From assembly GCA_031272075.1 (NCBI GenBank), contig JAISUK010000040.1, forward strand, positions 1 through 46,658: 46,658 nt of DNA. The letters are read 5' to 3'. Each line of letters begins with the position of its first letter. The first letter of the stretch is position 1. Below the pieces are notes generated by a model. That model saw only the letters and a list, made by a program, of their open reading frames with translations, searched no databases and had not been told where the DNA came from. Below, one piece after another: positions 18,922-29,700 of this stretch. A program made the position numbers and the translations under genes. Source of the stretch: Dysgonamonadaceae bacterium. Lineage in GTDB: Bacteria; Bacteroidota; Bacteroidia; Bacteroidales; Azobacteroidaceae.

Positions 18922-19646
18922 TCATATCCTTTTTCTTCCAATTCCGCCGCCAGTTCGGGGCCGCCGGATTTCACTATTTTCCCCTGATAAAGCACGTGGA
19001 CAAAATCCGGTTTGATGTATTGCAACAGACGTTGATAATGCGTGATGACGACGATGGCATTTTCCGGTCTCTTCAACTGATTGACGCCTTTGGAAACGAT
19101 TCGCAGCGCATCGATGTCCAGTCCGCTGTCCGTCTCGTCCAGGATTGCCAGCGATGGTTCCAGCATGGCCATCTGGAAAATCTCGTTTCGCTTTTTCTCT
19201 CCGCCCGAAAAGCCTTCGTTCACCGAGCGGTTGACCAGCGTAGCATCCAATTCCACAACATTCCGCTTTTCGCGGATCAATTCCAGGAATTTCCCTGCCG
19301 AGAGCGGTTCGAGGCCTTTGTATTTCCGGTGTTCGTTGATGGCTGTCCGCATGAAGTTGACCATACTCACGCCCGGAATCTCTACAGGATACTGAAAACT
19401 GAGGAACAGTCCTTCGTAGGATCGTTCTTCGGGAAGTAATTCCAGCAAATTTTTCCCGTTGAAAACGACTTCGCCTCGGATGGCTTCAAAAGCGGGGTTA
19501 CCGACCAGCACGGAAGCGAGTGTGCTTTTGCCCGAGCCATTGGGTCCCATGATGGCATGCACTTCACCTTTATTGACTTGCAAGTCTATGCCTTTTAATA
19601 TCTCTTTTCCGTTGATGGAAGCGTGTAAGTTTTTTATTGTAAGCAT
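18909..19646 (-). CDS. sufC: Fe-S cluster assembly ATPase SufC
   Basis: The protein has 245 residues. Walker A GPNGSGKST is at residues 34-42; the SufC-specific signature FSGGEKKRNEIFQMAMLEP and Walker B LAILDETDSGLDIDALR follow. The VMVITHY-like segment reads VVITHYQRLLQYIKPD. It is the soluble ATPase of the SufBC2D complex. The gene lies 31 nt after sufB. Confidence 0.97.
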   Translation of the reverse strand: MLTIKNLHASINGKEILKGIDLQVNKGEVHAIMGPNGSGKSTLASVLVGNPAFEAIRGEVVFNGKNLLELLPEERSYEGLFLSFQYPVEIPGVSMVNFMRTAINEHRKYKGLEPLSAGKFLELIREKRNVVELDATLVNRSVNEGFSGGEKKRNEIFQMAMLEPSLAILDETDSGLDIDALRIVSKGVNQLKRPENAIVVITHYQRLLQYIKPDFVHVLYQGKIVKSGGPELAAELEEKGYDWLK

Positions 19647-19677
19647 CTTGTAATGTGTTTGGAGTTATATGAAATCT

Positions 19678-21129
19678 TCAGCCGACACTCCCTTCGAGGC
19701 TGATTTGTAATAATTTCTGTGCTTCGACGGCAAATTCCATCGGCAATTTGTTCAATACTTCCTTGGCATAGCCGTTGATTATCAACCCGACCGCCTCTTC
19801 GGTCGGAATGCCGCGCTGATTACAATAGAGCAGCTGCTCTTCGTTGATCTTGGAAGTGGTGGCTTCGTGTTCGACCACCGCCGTCTCATTATGGATGTCC
19901 ATATACGGGAAAGTATGCGCACCGCAGGTATCGCTGAGCAGCAGGCTGTCGCATTGCGAATGATTCCTGGCGTTTTCCGCATTTTTCGTCACTTTCACCA
20001 GTCCGCGGTAACTGTTTTGGCTGGTTCCGGCGGAGATGCCTTTTGAGACGATCCTGCTCTTCGTATTCTTCCCGATGTGAATCATTTTTGTGCCTGTGTC
20101 CGCCTGCTGGAAGTGGTTTGTGACGGCCACGGAATAAAATTCGCCGCTGGAATTGTCTCCCGAAAGGATGCAACCCGGATATTTCCAGGTGATGGCCGAT
20201 CCCGTTTCCACTTGCGTCCACGACACTTTCGAGCCTTCTCCCTTGCAGTGCGCCCGTTTGGTCACGAAATTGTAAATTCCGCCCCGCCCTTGTTTGTCGC
20301 CCGGATACCAGTTCTGTACCGTAGAATATTTTACTTCCGCACGTTCCAACGCGATGATTTCAACAATGGCGGCATGCAGTTGATTTTCGTCGCGCATCGG
20401 AGCAGTGCAGCCTTCGAGGTAGCTGACGTAGGAATCGTCGTCGGCAATGATGAGCGTTCGTTCGAATTGTCCGGTGTTGACGGCGTTGATGCGGAAATAG
20501 GTGGATAATTCGCGTGGACAACGCACCCCCTTGGGAATATAAACGAAAGACCCGTCGCTGAAGACCGCTGAATTGAGCGCTGCAAAATAATTATCGTGGT
20601 AAGGCACTACCGAACCCATGTATTTCCTGACCAGGTCGGGATGCGCTTTGACCGCTTCACTGAACGAACAGAACAGGATGCCCCGGTCTGCCAGTTCCTT
20701 GCGATAGGTCGTTTTGACCGACACGCTGTCCATCACGGCGTCTACGGCGATGCCGTCGGTTAAGGATTTCCGTTCCTGGAGCGGAATACCGAGTTTGTCA
20801 AATGTCTTCTGGAGTTCCGGATCTATTTCGTCCGAAGCGGTGGATTTTTCTTTGGTTTTCGGAGCGGCATAATAAATGATATTTTGGTAGTCGATGTCCG
20901 GAATGTTCAAATGCGCCCACCGAGGCATCGTCAGCCCTTCCCAATAATGGAATGCTTTCAAACGAAATTCCAACATCCAGTCCGGCTCGCCTTTCTTTTC
21001 CGAGATCCTTCTGATAGTCGCTTCGTTCAATCCTTTTGGGACGTAATCGGTCTCAACGTTTGTGGTAAAGCCATACTTGTACTCACGAGAAGTCAAGTCG
21101 TCCAACAAATCATTTTGATTATCTTCCAT
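19678..21129 (-). CDS. sufB: Fe-S cluster assembly scaffold subunit SufB
   Basis: I place the start at 21129 ([21 protein letters not shown], 483 residues), the usual SufB length. The frame is open up to 21351, but the extra part is very basic, unlike SufB, and overlaps cvpA. Recognisable SufB parts are [53 protein letters not shown] and [20 protein letters not shown]. With SufC and SufD it forms the scaffold on which Fe-S clusters are built. It begins 16 nt after the cvpA-like gene, so suf transcription probably continues from the rimP-nusA-infB promoter. Confidence 0.97.
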   Translation of the reverse strand: MEDNQNDLLDDLTSREYKYGFTTNVETDYVPKGLNEATIRRISEKKGEPDWMLEFRLKAFHYWEGLTMPRWAHLNIPDIDYQNIIYYAAPKTKEKSTASDEIDPELQKTFDKLGIPLQERKSLTDGIAVDAVMDSVSVKTTYRKELADRGILFCSFSEAVKAHPDLVRKYMGSVVPYHDNYFAALNSAVFSDGSFVYIPKGVRCPRELSTYFRINAVNTGQFERTLIIADDDSYVSYLEGCTAPMRDENQLHAAIVEIIALERAEVKYSTVQNWYPGDKQGRGGIYNFVTKRAHCKGEGSKVSWTQVETGSAITWKYPGCILSGDNSSGEFYSVAVTNHFQQADTGTKMIHIGKNTKSRIVSKGISAGTSQNSYRGLVKVTKNAENARNHSQCDSLLLSDTCGAHTFPYMDIHNETAVVEHEATTSKINEEQLLYCNQRGIPTEEAVGLIINGYAKEVLNKLPMEFAVEAQKLLQISLEGSVG

Positions 21130-21145
21130 AAACTTTTTTATTCGT

Positions 21146-21718
21146 TTAGACCTCCGCCTTTTTTTCTTCCGCTTCGGAAGGCAATGGCAGGATGTCTTTA
21201 TTCCAGTGTATTTTATCCCAGTCGATTTGATTCTTGATAAAAGGGTAGATTGCCGGGACAACGGCGTGTATTTTATCGAACAATACGGATTCTTGCCGTG
21301 TTTGTTCGTTGATGATCTTATAATTCGGATCGAAAGTTGTAAGAAGGACAAACAGCAGACTCAAAAAAATCACCCATTTAAATCCGCCCAACAGCCCGCC
21401 CAACAGGTGGTTAAGTCCGCCTACGGGTGTCATTTTGATGGCCGAATGGAGGAGTATGCCCAGCCAGTGAAACAGGAAAATAATGACGACAAAGGCCAGG
21501 ATGTAGGATCCCCAGTAGATGAAGCGCTCGGAGCACATCTGCGTGACAGACGAACAATTCAAGAGGTACTCCTGAAGCGGAACGGCTACTTTCCCGGAAC
21601 AGAATATCGCTGCCAGCAACGCAACAACGGAAATCACCTGCTTGATTGCACCGACAAACAGCCCCTTGATTAATCCTGCTGCGACACAAATGAGTATTAA
21701 CAGATCGAGCCAATTCAT
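21146..21718 (-). CDS. CvpA family inner-membrane protein
   Basis: The protein has 190 residues with four predicted TM segments, beginning [27 protein letters not shown] and including [28 protein letters not shown], the CvpA pattern. CvpA is linked to colicin V export and to envelope stress in enterobacteria; its molecular job is not settled. The gene starts with an ATGA overlap of 4 nt with the infB stop (21715-21718) and ends 16 nt before sufB, so it lies inside the operon. The C-terminus is short and charged. Confidence 0.88.
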   Translation of the reverse strand: MNWLDLLILICVAAGLIKGLFVGAIKQVISVVALLAAIFCSGKVAVPLQEYLLNCSSVTQMCSERFIYWGSYILAFVVIIFLFHWLGILLHSAIKMTPVGGLNHLLGGLLGGFKWVIFLSLLFVLLTTFDPNYKIINEQTRQESVLFDKIHAVVPAIYPFIKNQIDWDKIHWNKDILPLPSEAEEKKAEV

Positions 21719-24669
21719 AATGTTTTCTTTACTTCGATCTCTTCAAATGCTTCGATCACATCCCCGACTTTGATGTCGTTGAAATTTTGGATGTTCAATC
21801 CACATTCGTATCCCGATGCCACCTCTTTCACGTCTTCTTTGAAACGTTTGAGCGATCCCAATTCGCCGGCATAAATGACGATGCCGTCGCGGATCAACCG
21901 GATTTTATTCCCGCGTTTGATCTTCCCTTCTTTGACGATACATCCGGCAACGGATCCGACTTTCGTGATCTTGAATACTTCCCGAATTTCGACGATCGCC
22001 GTGATTTCTTCTTTAATTTCCGGCGAAAGCATCCCTTCCATCGCGGATTTGACCTCTTCTATCGCATCGTAAATGATGGAATACAGACGGAGGTCGACCC
22101 CCTCTTTTTCCGCTGCTTTGCGAGCGGCTTGCGACGGACGCACCTGGAATCCGATGATGACTGCATCAGAAGCGGCAGCCAGCACAATGTCGGATTCGGA
22201 TATCTGGCCGACGCCTTTGTGAATGACATTCACCTGAATTTCTTCGGTGGAAAGGCGGATTAATGAGTCCGACAAAGCTTCGACAGAGCCGTCGACGTCG
22301 CCTTTCACGATGACATTCAATTGTTGGAAATTGCCGATGGCAATCCGCCTTCCGATGTCGTCTAATGTAAGTAATTTCTGGGTGCGCAGTCCCTGTTCGC
22401 GTTGCAACTGTTCCCGTTTGGAAGCTATTTCTCGCGCTTCCTGCTCCGATTCCAACACGTGGAACGTGTCGCCGGCGGTAGGCGCACCGTTCAATCCGAG
22501 GATCAACACCGGTTCGGAAGGTCCTGCCTCCGTGATGCGTTGATTGCGTTCGTTGAACATGGCCTTGATTCTTCCGAAATGGATCCCTGCCAGCACGATG
22601 TCGCCCAGTTTGAGCGTCCCGTTTTGCACCAGCACGGTCACGACATAGCCTCGCCCTTTGTCGAGCGAAGATTCTATCACCGATCCGACCGCACGTTTTG
22701 CAGGATTGGCTTTCAGATCCAGCAGTTCCGCTTCCAGCAGCACTTTTTCCATCAGTTCATGGACGCCGGTTCCCTGTTTGGCGGAAATATCCTGCGATTG
22801 GTATTTTCCTCCCCAGTCTTCTACCAGGTAGTTCATTCCGGCGAGGGTTTCTTTGATCTTATCCGGATTGGCTCCGGGCTTGTCGATCTTGTTGATGGCG
22901 AATACCATCGGTACGCCCGCTGCCGAAGCGTGGTTGATCGCTTCGATCGTCTGCGGCATGACGCTGTCGTCTGCGGCCACGATGATAATCGCGATGTCGG
23001 TGACGCTGGCGCCGCGCGCGCGCATTGCCGTAAACGCTTCGTGACCCGGCGTATCCAGGAATGTGATGTGGCGGCCGTCGGGGAGTTCAACATTGTAGGC
23101 GCCGATGTGTTGGGTGATGCCTCCGGCTTCGCCGGCAATGACGTTCGTCTTGCGTATGTTGTCGAGCAGCGAAGTCTTCCCATGGTCGACGTGCCCCATG
23201 ACGGTCACGATGGGCGGGCGTGGAATGAGGTCCTCTTCCGAATCTTCTTCTTCGGTGATGGCTTCAACGACTTCCGCGCTGACATATTCCGTTTTAAATC
23301 CAAATTCTTCGGCGACGATATTGATGGTCTCCGCATCCAGCCGTTGATTGATGGACACCATGATGCCGATGCTCATGCAGGTAGAAATGATCTGCACCAC
23401 CGGCACGTTCATCATGTTGGCCAAATCGTTTGCCGTCACAAATTCCGTCAGCTTGATGGTTTTGCTTTGCATTTCTTCCATCTCGAACTGTTCGCTCTGG
23501 CGTTGCGAGATGGCGTCACGTTTTTCTCGACGGTATTTGGTGCCTTTCTTCAACCCTTTGTTCGTTAATCGCGCAAGCGTCTCTTTGATTTGTTTTTGGA
23601 CATCTTCCTCGCTGATTTCGGCTTTGTTGACCGGTTTCCGAAGTTTTAGCCGCTGGCTGTCGTTTCGTGCCTGTGAGATTCCGGTTTCAATATCCACTTT
23701 TTCCCGCTTGATCCGGTTTCTTTTTTTCCGTTTCGCATCGTCAAATTTTACATTCGAGTTCGCGTCGGCATTTTTTGCGGGAGGCTTGTTGTTGTCTTTC
23801 CGCCGTTTGTCGTCGTCCTCCTGCGTCGGCTTGTTGGGCGTTTGCGGCGCTGCGGCGGCCTTCTTTTCTCGCTCTTTCGCTTTCTCTTTTTCCGCACGCT
23901 CTTTCCGTTTTTCTTCTTTCGTTTTCTTGCGCGGGCGGGTAGATTGATTGATGGAAGCAAGGTCGATTTTCCCGGTTACTTTGATATTCGATTCCAGCGA
24001 GGGGACGCCCAGCCGGAAAACGCTCTTTTCCGGGCTTTCTTCTTCGGGCTGTTCGACAACGGCTTCCGGTTCTGCGCTTTCGGTCGGCGTTTCTTCTACA
24101 ACCTCCGGCGCCGCTTCGACCGCCTCGACGATTTCTTCTTCCACTACGGGCATTTCCGGTTCGGGAGTAGGTGGTTCCGGCGCTGCAATTGCTTCTACAG
24201 GCGGTTCCGGCTCAGGCAATTTGATTTCGACTTCTTCTTTTTCGACTTCTTTTTTCAAGTCCGGTTTAACCTCCGGTTTAATTTCCGGTTTCACTTCCGG
24301 TTCAGTCGGCGGGGTGGGTTTTTTACCATATAAAGAACTGAGATCTATTTTCCCTTTCGTGATGAACTTCGGTCGATATTCTTCCGGAATTTCCGTTTTA
24401 ATTTCTTCTACTTTTTTCTCTTTTTCATACCCCTCAACAACGACTGTTTCCTTTTTTTCTTTGTGATGACGTTCCTGACTGAATCTTTCCGATTCAATCT
24501 TCAGGTTTTTATCTTTACTGAATTCTTTTACCAACAATTCGTATTCATTTTCATTGATTTTAGTATTCGGGTTCGCTTCGATAGTGAACCCTTTTTTACT
24601 CAGAAATTCTACGATTGTAGTTAATCCGACATTCAGATCTCTTGATACATTTATAAGTCTAATAGCCAT
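21715..24669 (-). CDS. infB: Translation initiation factor IF-2
   Basis: The protein has 984 residues. The N-terminus [28 protein letters not shown] is an IF2-N-like helical domain. Residues about 100-350 are low complexity: first Pro/Glu-rich with [14 protein letters not shown], then strongly basic. The GTPase domain carries GHVDHGKT at 492-499, DTPGHEAF and [12 protein letters not shown]. Domains II, III and the fMet-tRNA-binding C-terminal domain follow ([18 protein letters not shown]). IF-2 places initiator tRNA on the 30S subunit. The gene is 27 nt after nusA and shares four bases with cvpA. Confidence 0.97.
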   Translation of the reverse strand: MAIRLINVSRDLNVGLTTIVEFLSKKGFTIEANPNTKINENEYELLVKEFSKDKNLKIESERFSQERHHKEKKETVVVEGYEKEKKVEEIKTEIPEEYRPKFITKGKIDLSSLYGKKPTPPTEPEVKPEIKPEVKPDLKKEVEKEEVEIKLPEPEPPVEAIAAPEPPTPEPEMPVVEEEIVEAVEAAPEVVEETPTESAEPEAVVEQPEEESPEKSVFRLGVPSLESNIKVTGKIDLASINQSTRPRKKTKEEKRKERAEKEKAKEREKKAAAAPQTPNKPTQEDDDKRRKDNNKPPAKNADANSNVKFDDAKRKKRNRIKREKVDIETGISQARNDSQRLKLRKPVNKAEISEEDVQKQIKETLARLTNKGLKKGTKYRREKRDAISQRQSEQFEMEEMQSKTIKLTEFVTANDLANMMNVPVVQIISTCMSIGIMVSINQRLDAETINIVAEEFGFKTEYVSAEVVEAITEEEDSEEDLIPRPPIVTVMGHVDHGKTSLLDNIRKTNVIAGEAGGITQHIGAYNVELPDGRHITFLDTPGHEAFTAMRARGASVTDIAIIIVAADDSVMPQTIEAINHASAAGVPMVFAINKIDKPGANPDKIKETLAGMNYLVEDWGGKYQSQDISAKQGTGVHELMEKVLLEAELLDLKANPAKRAVGSVIESSLDKGRGYVVTVLVQNGTLKLGDIVLAGIHFGRIKAMFNERNQRITEAGPSEPVLILGLNGAPTAGDTFHVLESEQEAREIASKREQLQREQGLRTQKLLTLDDIGRRIAIGNFQQLNVIVKGDVDGSVEALSDSLIRLSTEEIQVNVIHKGVGQISESDIVLAAASDAVIIGFQVRPSQAARKAAEKEGVDLRLYSIIYDAIEEVKSAMEGMLSPEIKEEITAIVEIREVFKITKVGSVAGCIVKEGKIKRGNKIRLIRDGIVIYAGELGSLKRFKEDVKEVASGYECGLNIQNFNDIKVGDVIEAFEEIEVKKTL

Positions 24670-24696
24670 ATATTAATAGGAAGTATGTAATGGGTT

Positions 24697-25950
24697 TTAT
24701 TCCTCTTCAAATTCCGCCTGCAATATTGCGAGCAGCTCGTCGACAGTCGTTTCTTCGAGATCCGCCTTCTCCATAATGTCTTCGCGACTGAGTGCCAAGA
24801 CATTTTTCGCTGTATAGCAACCGATATTTTTCAAGGAGTCGATGACCCAGGTTTCTATTTCATCGCTAAATTCATCCAGATAAATATCTTCTCCGTCGAT
24901 ATCGATATCCCGGAACACGTCGATGACATATTCCGTCAGCATGCTCGCCAGTTTGATATTTAATCCGCCTTTCCCGATAGCGAGGGACACTTCTTCCGGG
25001 CGTAAAAACACTTCCGCTCTTTTTTCCGATTCGTGGATTTTGATCGAAGAAATTTTTGCAGGACTCAATGCGCGCTGGATAAATAAAGCCGTATTGTTGG
25101 TATAATTGATTACATCAATGTTTTCGTTACGCAATTCGCGGACAATGCCGTGAATCCGCGATCCTTTCATCCCGACGCAGGCGCCAACCGGATCTATCCG
25201 GTCGTCGTAAGATTCTACCGCCACTTTCGCCCGTTCGCCGGGGATGCGAGCGATGCGTTTGATGGTGATCAAGCCGTCGTGAATTTCAGGCACTTCCAGT
25301 TCAAACAGCCGTTGCATGAACAAGTTGGAAGTCCGCGAAAGGATGATTTTGGGATTGTTGTTCTGATTGTCTACTTTGACGACAACGGCGCGTGCCGTCT
25401 CGTTTTTCCGGAAAAAATCTCCGGGGATCTGTTCCGATTTCGGCAAAATCAGTTCGTTTTCTTCGTCGTCCAGCAGCAAGATTTCTTTTTTCCAGATCTG
25501 ATAGACTTCTGCCGAAATGATCTGACCGACAAAATCTTTGTATTTGGTATACAGATTGTCTTTTTGCAGCTCCAAAATTTTGGAAGCCAAGGCCTGGCGA
25601 AGGTTCAATACGGCGCGACGTCCGAATCCCGAAAAGTTCACTTCATCGGTGATTTCTTCTCCGATCTCATAGTCTTCATCGATCTTTTTCGCCTCCGAAA
25701 GGGTAATCTGTATGTTGGGATCTTCCAATTCGTCGTCTGCTACGATCACGCGATTTCGCCAAATCTCAAAATCGCCTTTGTCCGGATTGATAATGATGTC
25801 ATAATTTTCATCCGAACCGAACATCTTGCTGATGACATTCCGGAATGCTTCCTCAAGGACACTGATTAATGTTGTCCGATCAATGTTTTTTAGCTCTTTA
25901 AATTCGGCGAATGTGTCGATCATGCTGACCGTTTCTTGTCTTCTTGCCAT
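24697..25950 (-). CDS. nusA: Transcription termination/antitermination factor NusA
   Basis: The protein has 417 residues. It has an N-terminal RNA polymerase-binding domain (about 1-125), an S1 domain (about 130-200) and two KH domains with DPVGACVGMKGSRIHGIVREL and VSLAIGKGGLNIKLAS. A short helical C-terminal region follows that is acidic at its end (LLAILQAEFEEE); the two long acidic repeats of E. coli NusA are absent, as in most bacteria. NusA can regulate its own operon in E. coli, which matters for the leader hairpin at 26442-26469. It begins 9 nt after rimP. Confidence 0.97.
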   Translation of the reverse strand: MARRQETVSMIDTFAEFKELKNIDRTTLISVLEEAFRNVISKMFGSDENYDIIINPDKGDFEIWRNRVIVADDELEDPNIQITLSEAKKIDEDYEIGEEITDEVNFSGFGRRAVLNLRQALASKILELQKDNLYTKYKDFVGQIISAEVYQIWKKEILLLDDEENELILPKSEQIPGDFFRKNETARAVVVKVDNQNNNPKIILSRTSNLFMQRLFELEVPEIHDGLITIKRIARIPGERAKVAVESYDDRIDPVGACVGMKGSRIHGIVRELRNENIDVINYTNNTALFIQRALSPAKISSIKIHESEKRAEVFLRPEEVSLAIGKGGLNIKLASMLTEYVIDVFRDIDIDGEDIYLDEFSDEIETWVIDSLKNIGCYTAKNVLALSREDIMEKADLEETTVDELLAILQAEFEEE

Positions 25951-25959
25951 AGCTGTTTT

Positions 25960-26427
25960 TTACTTGAATCTGATTGAATATTTTGTATATTTTATTTCAT
26001 CGAAACGATACATCGTATCTTCTTCTATCATTTTTTTTCGTTTTGCACCTTCCGGCTTGATCTGTTTCATGACCGTCAACGTGATGCCTTCCTGATCGGC
26101 ATGTTTTAATACCCCGCTCACTTTCCGGCCACTCTTTGTTAAAACTTCGACTTCCTTGCCGATGTTTTTCAAATATTGTCGCAAAATCTTAAACGGTTGG
26201 GAGATGCCCGGAGAACCGACTTCCAGTTCATAATCTTCAATATCCCTGTCTAACTGCGATTCGATGTATTTGGATACGGCAACACAATCATCAATCGAAA
26301 CCGCATCGTCGCGGTCTATCTCAACCGTGATTTTATTCCCCGGCTGGATTTCCAAATCAACCAAATACATGCCGGAATCATTCAGATACGCCTCTAATAA
26401 AGGTGTTATCGTTTGCCTTGTTATCAT
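25960..26427 (-). CDS. rimP: Ribosome maturation factor RimP
   Basis: The protein has 155 residues. The N-terminal alpha/beta domain includes IEIDRDDAVSIDDCVAVSKYIE-like sequence (here VEIDRDDAVSIDDCVAVSKY) and YELEVGSPGISQPFK, the RimP core, followed by an SH3-like C-terminal domain (VSGVLKHADQEGITLTV). RimP helps 30S subunit assembly. It is the first gene of the rimP-nusA-infB run, with a short leader holding a terminator-like hairpin. Confidence 0.95.
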   Translation of the reverse strand: MITRQTITPLLEAYLNDSGMYLVDLEIQPGNKITVEIDRDDAVSIDDCVAVSKYIESQLDRDIEDYELEVGSPGISQPFKILRQYLKNIGKEVEVLTKSGRKVSGVLKHADQEGITLTVMKQIKPEGAKRKKMIEEDTMYRFDEIKYTKYSIRFK

Positions 26428-26441
26428 CTTATCGACCTATG

Positions 26442-26469
26442 AAAAAAGAAGGGGACTTTCGCCCCCTTC
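26442..26469 (-). terminator. Terminator-like hairpin in the rimP leader (candidate attenuator)
   Basis: In the minus-strand RNA the bases from 26469 to 26448 form a 9-bp stem (one G-U pair) closed by a GAAA tetraloop, and six U residues follow directly (26447-26442). This is the form of an intrinsic terminator. It sits inside the leader, 14 nt before the rimP ATG and about 13 nt after the expected transcription start. It faces no upstream gene that it could end, so it probably controls readthrough into the operon. Confidence 0.7.
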
Positions 26470-26487
26470 CGCCCGTTATTTCGCCTG

Positions 26488-26518
26488 CAAAATTAGTTTT
26501 TTTTCTTCTCAATCCCAA
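26488..26518 (-). promoter_or_regulatory. Predicted promoter of the rimP-nusA-infB-cvpA-suf run
   Basis: Minus strand TTG (26518-26516), a 20-nt spacer, then TAATTTTG (26495-26488) fits the Bacteroidota consensus exactly in geometry. Transcription should start near 26481, giving a leader of about 54 nt. Confidence 0.75.
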
Positions 26519-26665
26519 ATAATTATTCGTTTTTAGCATAGCTATATGTTAAAAATCTATAAATCCTGTCCTAAAACAAGCCGTTTGTACCGTTTAACTG
26601 TGTTAATCCGCATCTATTTTGAGTTAATATGGCAGCTGAAAACATGATTATTAATGAAGTTTCTT

Positions 26666-26673
26666 TATCTTTG
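26666..26673 (+). promoter_or_regulatory. Predicted -7 promoter element of the DUF2723 gene
   Basis: TATCTTTG fits TAnnTTTG and is followed by GC, as in other promoters of this window. It lies 56 nt before the ATG at 26730. A TTG at the ideal distance is not present, so only the -7 half is supported. Confidence 0.55.
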
Positions 26674-26685
26674 CGTCGAATTTTC

Positions 26686-26710
26686 CGGAACCCAGGCAAT
26701 GCAGGTTCCG
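26686..26710 (+). other. Hairpin in the 5' leader of the DUF2723 gene
   Basis: CGGAACC (26686-26692) pairs perfectly with GGTTCCG (26704-26710) around an 11-nt loop. It lies between the -7 element and the start codon, 19 nt before the ATG. No U-tract follows, so it is not a terminator; it may affect RNA stability or translation. Confidence 0.5.
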
Positions 26711-26729
26711 AATATTAATACGAAAAAGT

Positions 26730-29700
26730 ATGAAGAATTATAAGTTAGTCGATAACATTTTAGGATGGTCTGTCTTTGCCATCTCCCTTGTCGTTTATTT
26801 GATGACCATCGAGCCTACCGCCAGTTTCTGGGATTGCGGAGAATTTATTTCGTCTGCCTACAAGCTCGAAGTAGGGCATCCTCCCGGAAATCCGATATTC
26901 ATGCTGGTAGCGAATATTTTTACGCATTTCGCGTCCGATACGATGCAAATATCTAAAATGGTCAATACAATGTCGGCTCTGTTTAGCGCATTGACGATCC
27001 TGTTTTTGTTTTGGACCATTACACATCTTGTGCGAAAAGTCGTTTGCCCCGACGACAAGCCATTTTCTTTGGCTCAATTAATCATTATCATGGGTTCCGG
27101 AGTGGTGGGCGCCTTGGCCTATACCTTTTCGGATACTTTCTGGTTTTCGGCTGTGGAAGGCGAAGTCTATGCGTTTTCTTCGCTGATGACTGCGCTGGTT
27201 TTCTGGTTGATCCTGAAATGGGAAGAAGTCGCCGACCAGCCGCATGCCGACCGCTGGCTGATATTGATCGCTTACCTGATGGGGCTTTCGATAGCGGTGC
27301 ACCTGCTGAATCTGCTTTGCATCCCGGCCATCGTGCTCGTCTATTATTTCAAGAAGAAAGAAAATCCAACACTCTGGGGCGCTGTCGGCGCTTTGTTGAT
27401 CTCTTTCGGCATCATCGCAGCCATCCTTTACGGTTTGGTGCAGGGACTGGTGGAAGTGGCCGGATGGTTTGAATTGCTGTGTGTGAATGTGTTGGGTATG
27501 ACCTACAACTCCGGCGTCGTAGTCTACGTCATCCTTATCTTTGGCGTGTTGTCGTGGAGCATTTGGGAAACCATGCGTGAGAAACCGCATGCCGTCAGAA
27601 TGAAAATCGCTTTTATTGTTTCGATTACCCTGCTGGGAATCCCCTTTATCGGTTCGGGATATGTGTTGGGAATCCTCATCATCTTAGCGTTAACGGTATA
27701 CCTTTTTGGATTCTCCAACTCGTATTTAAATTCATCTAAATTCAAATTAAAAATCAACCCCTCCGTTCTCAATACGATCCTGCTTTCTTTGCTTGTGATT
27801 ACCATCGGCTATTCGTCGTATGCGTTGATCTTGATCCGTTCGGAGGTCAATCCGCCGATGGATCAAAATTCGCCGGAAGATATTTTCACGTTGCGCGACT
27901 ACCTGGCTCGTGAACAATACGGACAGACTCCGCTCTTTTACGGAGAAACGTATGTCTCGGATGTGAAACGGGTGCCGGAAGACAGATACTGCGTGCCGGT
28001 GCAAAAAGACGGCGGCCCGATCTGGTCGCGCGTCATCAAACGCGACGATTCGGAGCCTGACCGTTATTACATCTCCGGTCGGAAAATGCGGTATGAATAT
28101 GTCGATGAGCTGAGTATGTTTTTTCCACGGATGTACAGCAAAGATTCGCGGCATATTGATGCCTACAAGGAATGGGCGAATGTGAAAGGCAAAAAGATTT
28201 CGGTCCGCAATTGCTCGGAACCGCAGATGGTGGTAAAGCCGACTTTCCTTGAAAACCTGCGCTTCTTCTTCGCTTATCAAGTCAATTTTATGTATTGGCG
28301 TTATTTTATGTGGAATTTCTCCGGCAGGCAGAACGACATCCAGGGAAACGGCGATGTCTGCAATGGAAACTGGATTACCGGGTTTAAATTTATCGATCAA
28401 TACCTGGCCGGCCCGCAGGAAGATATGCCTGACGACATTGTCAACAATAAAGGACATAACAAATATTATATGTTACCGCTGTTGTTGGGAATCCTTGGCC
28501 TGCTGTTTCAGGTTTATGCAGGAAAAAATGGAACCCAAGGATTCTGGGTTACGTTCATGCTGTTTTTCATGACGGGATTGGCCATCGTCATCTACCTGAA
28601 TCAGACTCCCTACCAGCCGCGAGAGCGAGACTACGCCTATGCAGGATCTTTCTATGCGTTTGCCATCTGGATCGGATTGGGGGTCGCCGGACTGGCGAAT
28701 CTGTTGAATAAATACCTGACATTAAAACTCCTTCCGGCTTCCCTGATTGCCTCCTGCCTCTGCCTGATTGTTCCGGTGATCATGGCGAACGAAAACTGGG
28801 ACGACCACGATCGCTCCAAACGCTATGTTTGCCGCGATTTCGGCTACAACTACCTGTCGACCTGCGCACCCAATGCAGTGATCTTCACCAACGGCGATAA
28901 CGATACCTTCCCATTGTGGTATTCGCAGGAAGTGGAAGGCTACCGAACGGATGTCCGCGTTTGTAATCTGAGTTACCTGCAGACAGACTGGTATATCGAC
29001 CAGATGAAGCGCCAAGCCTACGAATCCGAACCGCTGCCGATTGATTGGACTCGTGCCGAATATGTTCAAGGGAAACACGATATGGCCTATATTTACGATC
29101 TGACGGAAAACCCGATTTCAGTGGAGGTGGCGCTCGACTGGGTGAAATCCGACGATGTCAGGTATAAAAAGGCGCCGGGAGTTCCGGGAGAAATGGATTT
29201 TATCCCCTCCTCAAAACTGACAATCCCGGTGGATTCGACCGCAGTGATAAGCGCCGGCATCGTCAAACCGGAAAATGTCGGCTGGATTCCCAACGAGATG
29301 CTCATTGATCTGGGCGCGAAACCCGATCGGGAAATTGCCGCCAAACGAATGTTAGGTAAAGACGAGCTGATGATCCTGGATATGCTGAAAAATAACAAGG
29401 ATTGGAGTCGTCCGATCTATTACGCTTCGACGGTCTCGCCGGAAAAATATTTGCGGCTGGAGAATTATTTCCGCCAGGAAGGAATCGCTTACCGCATTGT
29501 CCCGTTCAATACGACGGAAAACAAGCAAACGGTCGATACCGATCTGATGTACGACAATATGATGAATAAATACCGTTGGGGCAATATCCAAGATCCGGAT
29601 ATTTATCTGGATGAAAATACACTACGGATGGCTCATTCGTTCCGAATCATGTTCAATAAACTCGCCGATGCGCTGATTGACGAAGAGAAAAAAGATAAAG

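Larger units (their letters stand above)
26428..26729. other. Divergent control region between rimP and the DUF2723 gene
   Basis: This 302-nt gap between divergent genes holds a full minus-strand promoter (26488-26518) and leader hairpin (26442-26469) for rimP, and a plus-strand -7 element (26666-26673) with a leader hairpin (26686-26710) for the DUF2723 gene. The AT-rich middle (about 26520-26660) shows no gene and no other clear element. Confidence 0.7.

Noticed and set aside
21130..21351. A 74-residue N-terminal extension of SufB
   Set aside because: It overlaps cvpA, is strongly basic and unlike SufB. The internal Met at 21129 gives the usual family length.
22402..23568. A 388-codon open frame on the plus strand opposite infB
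   Set aside because: infB is certain on the other strand. The frame is His/Phe/Arg-rich, typical of antisense to conserved GTPase codons.
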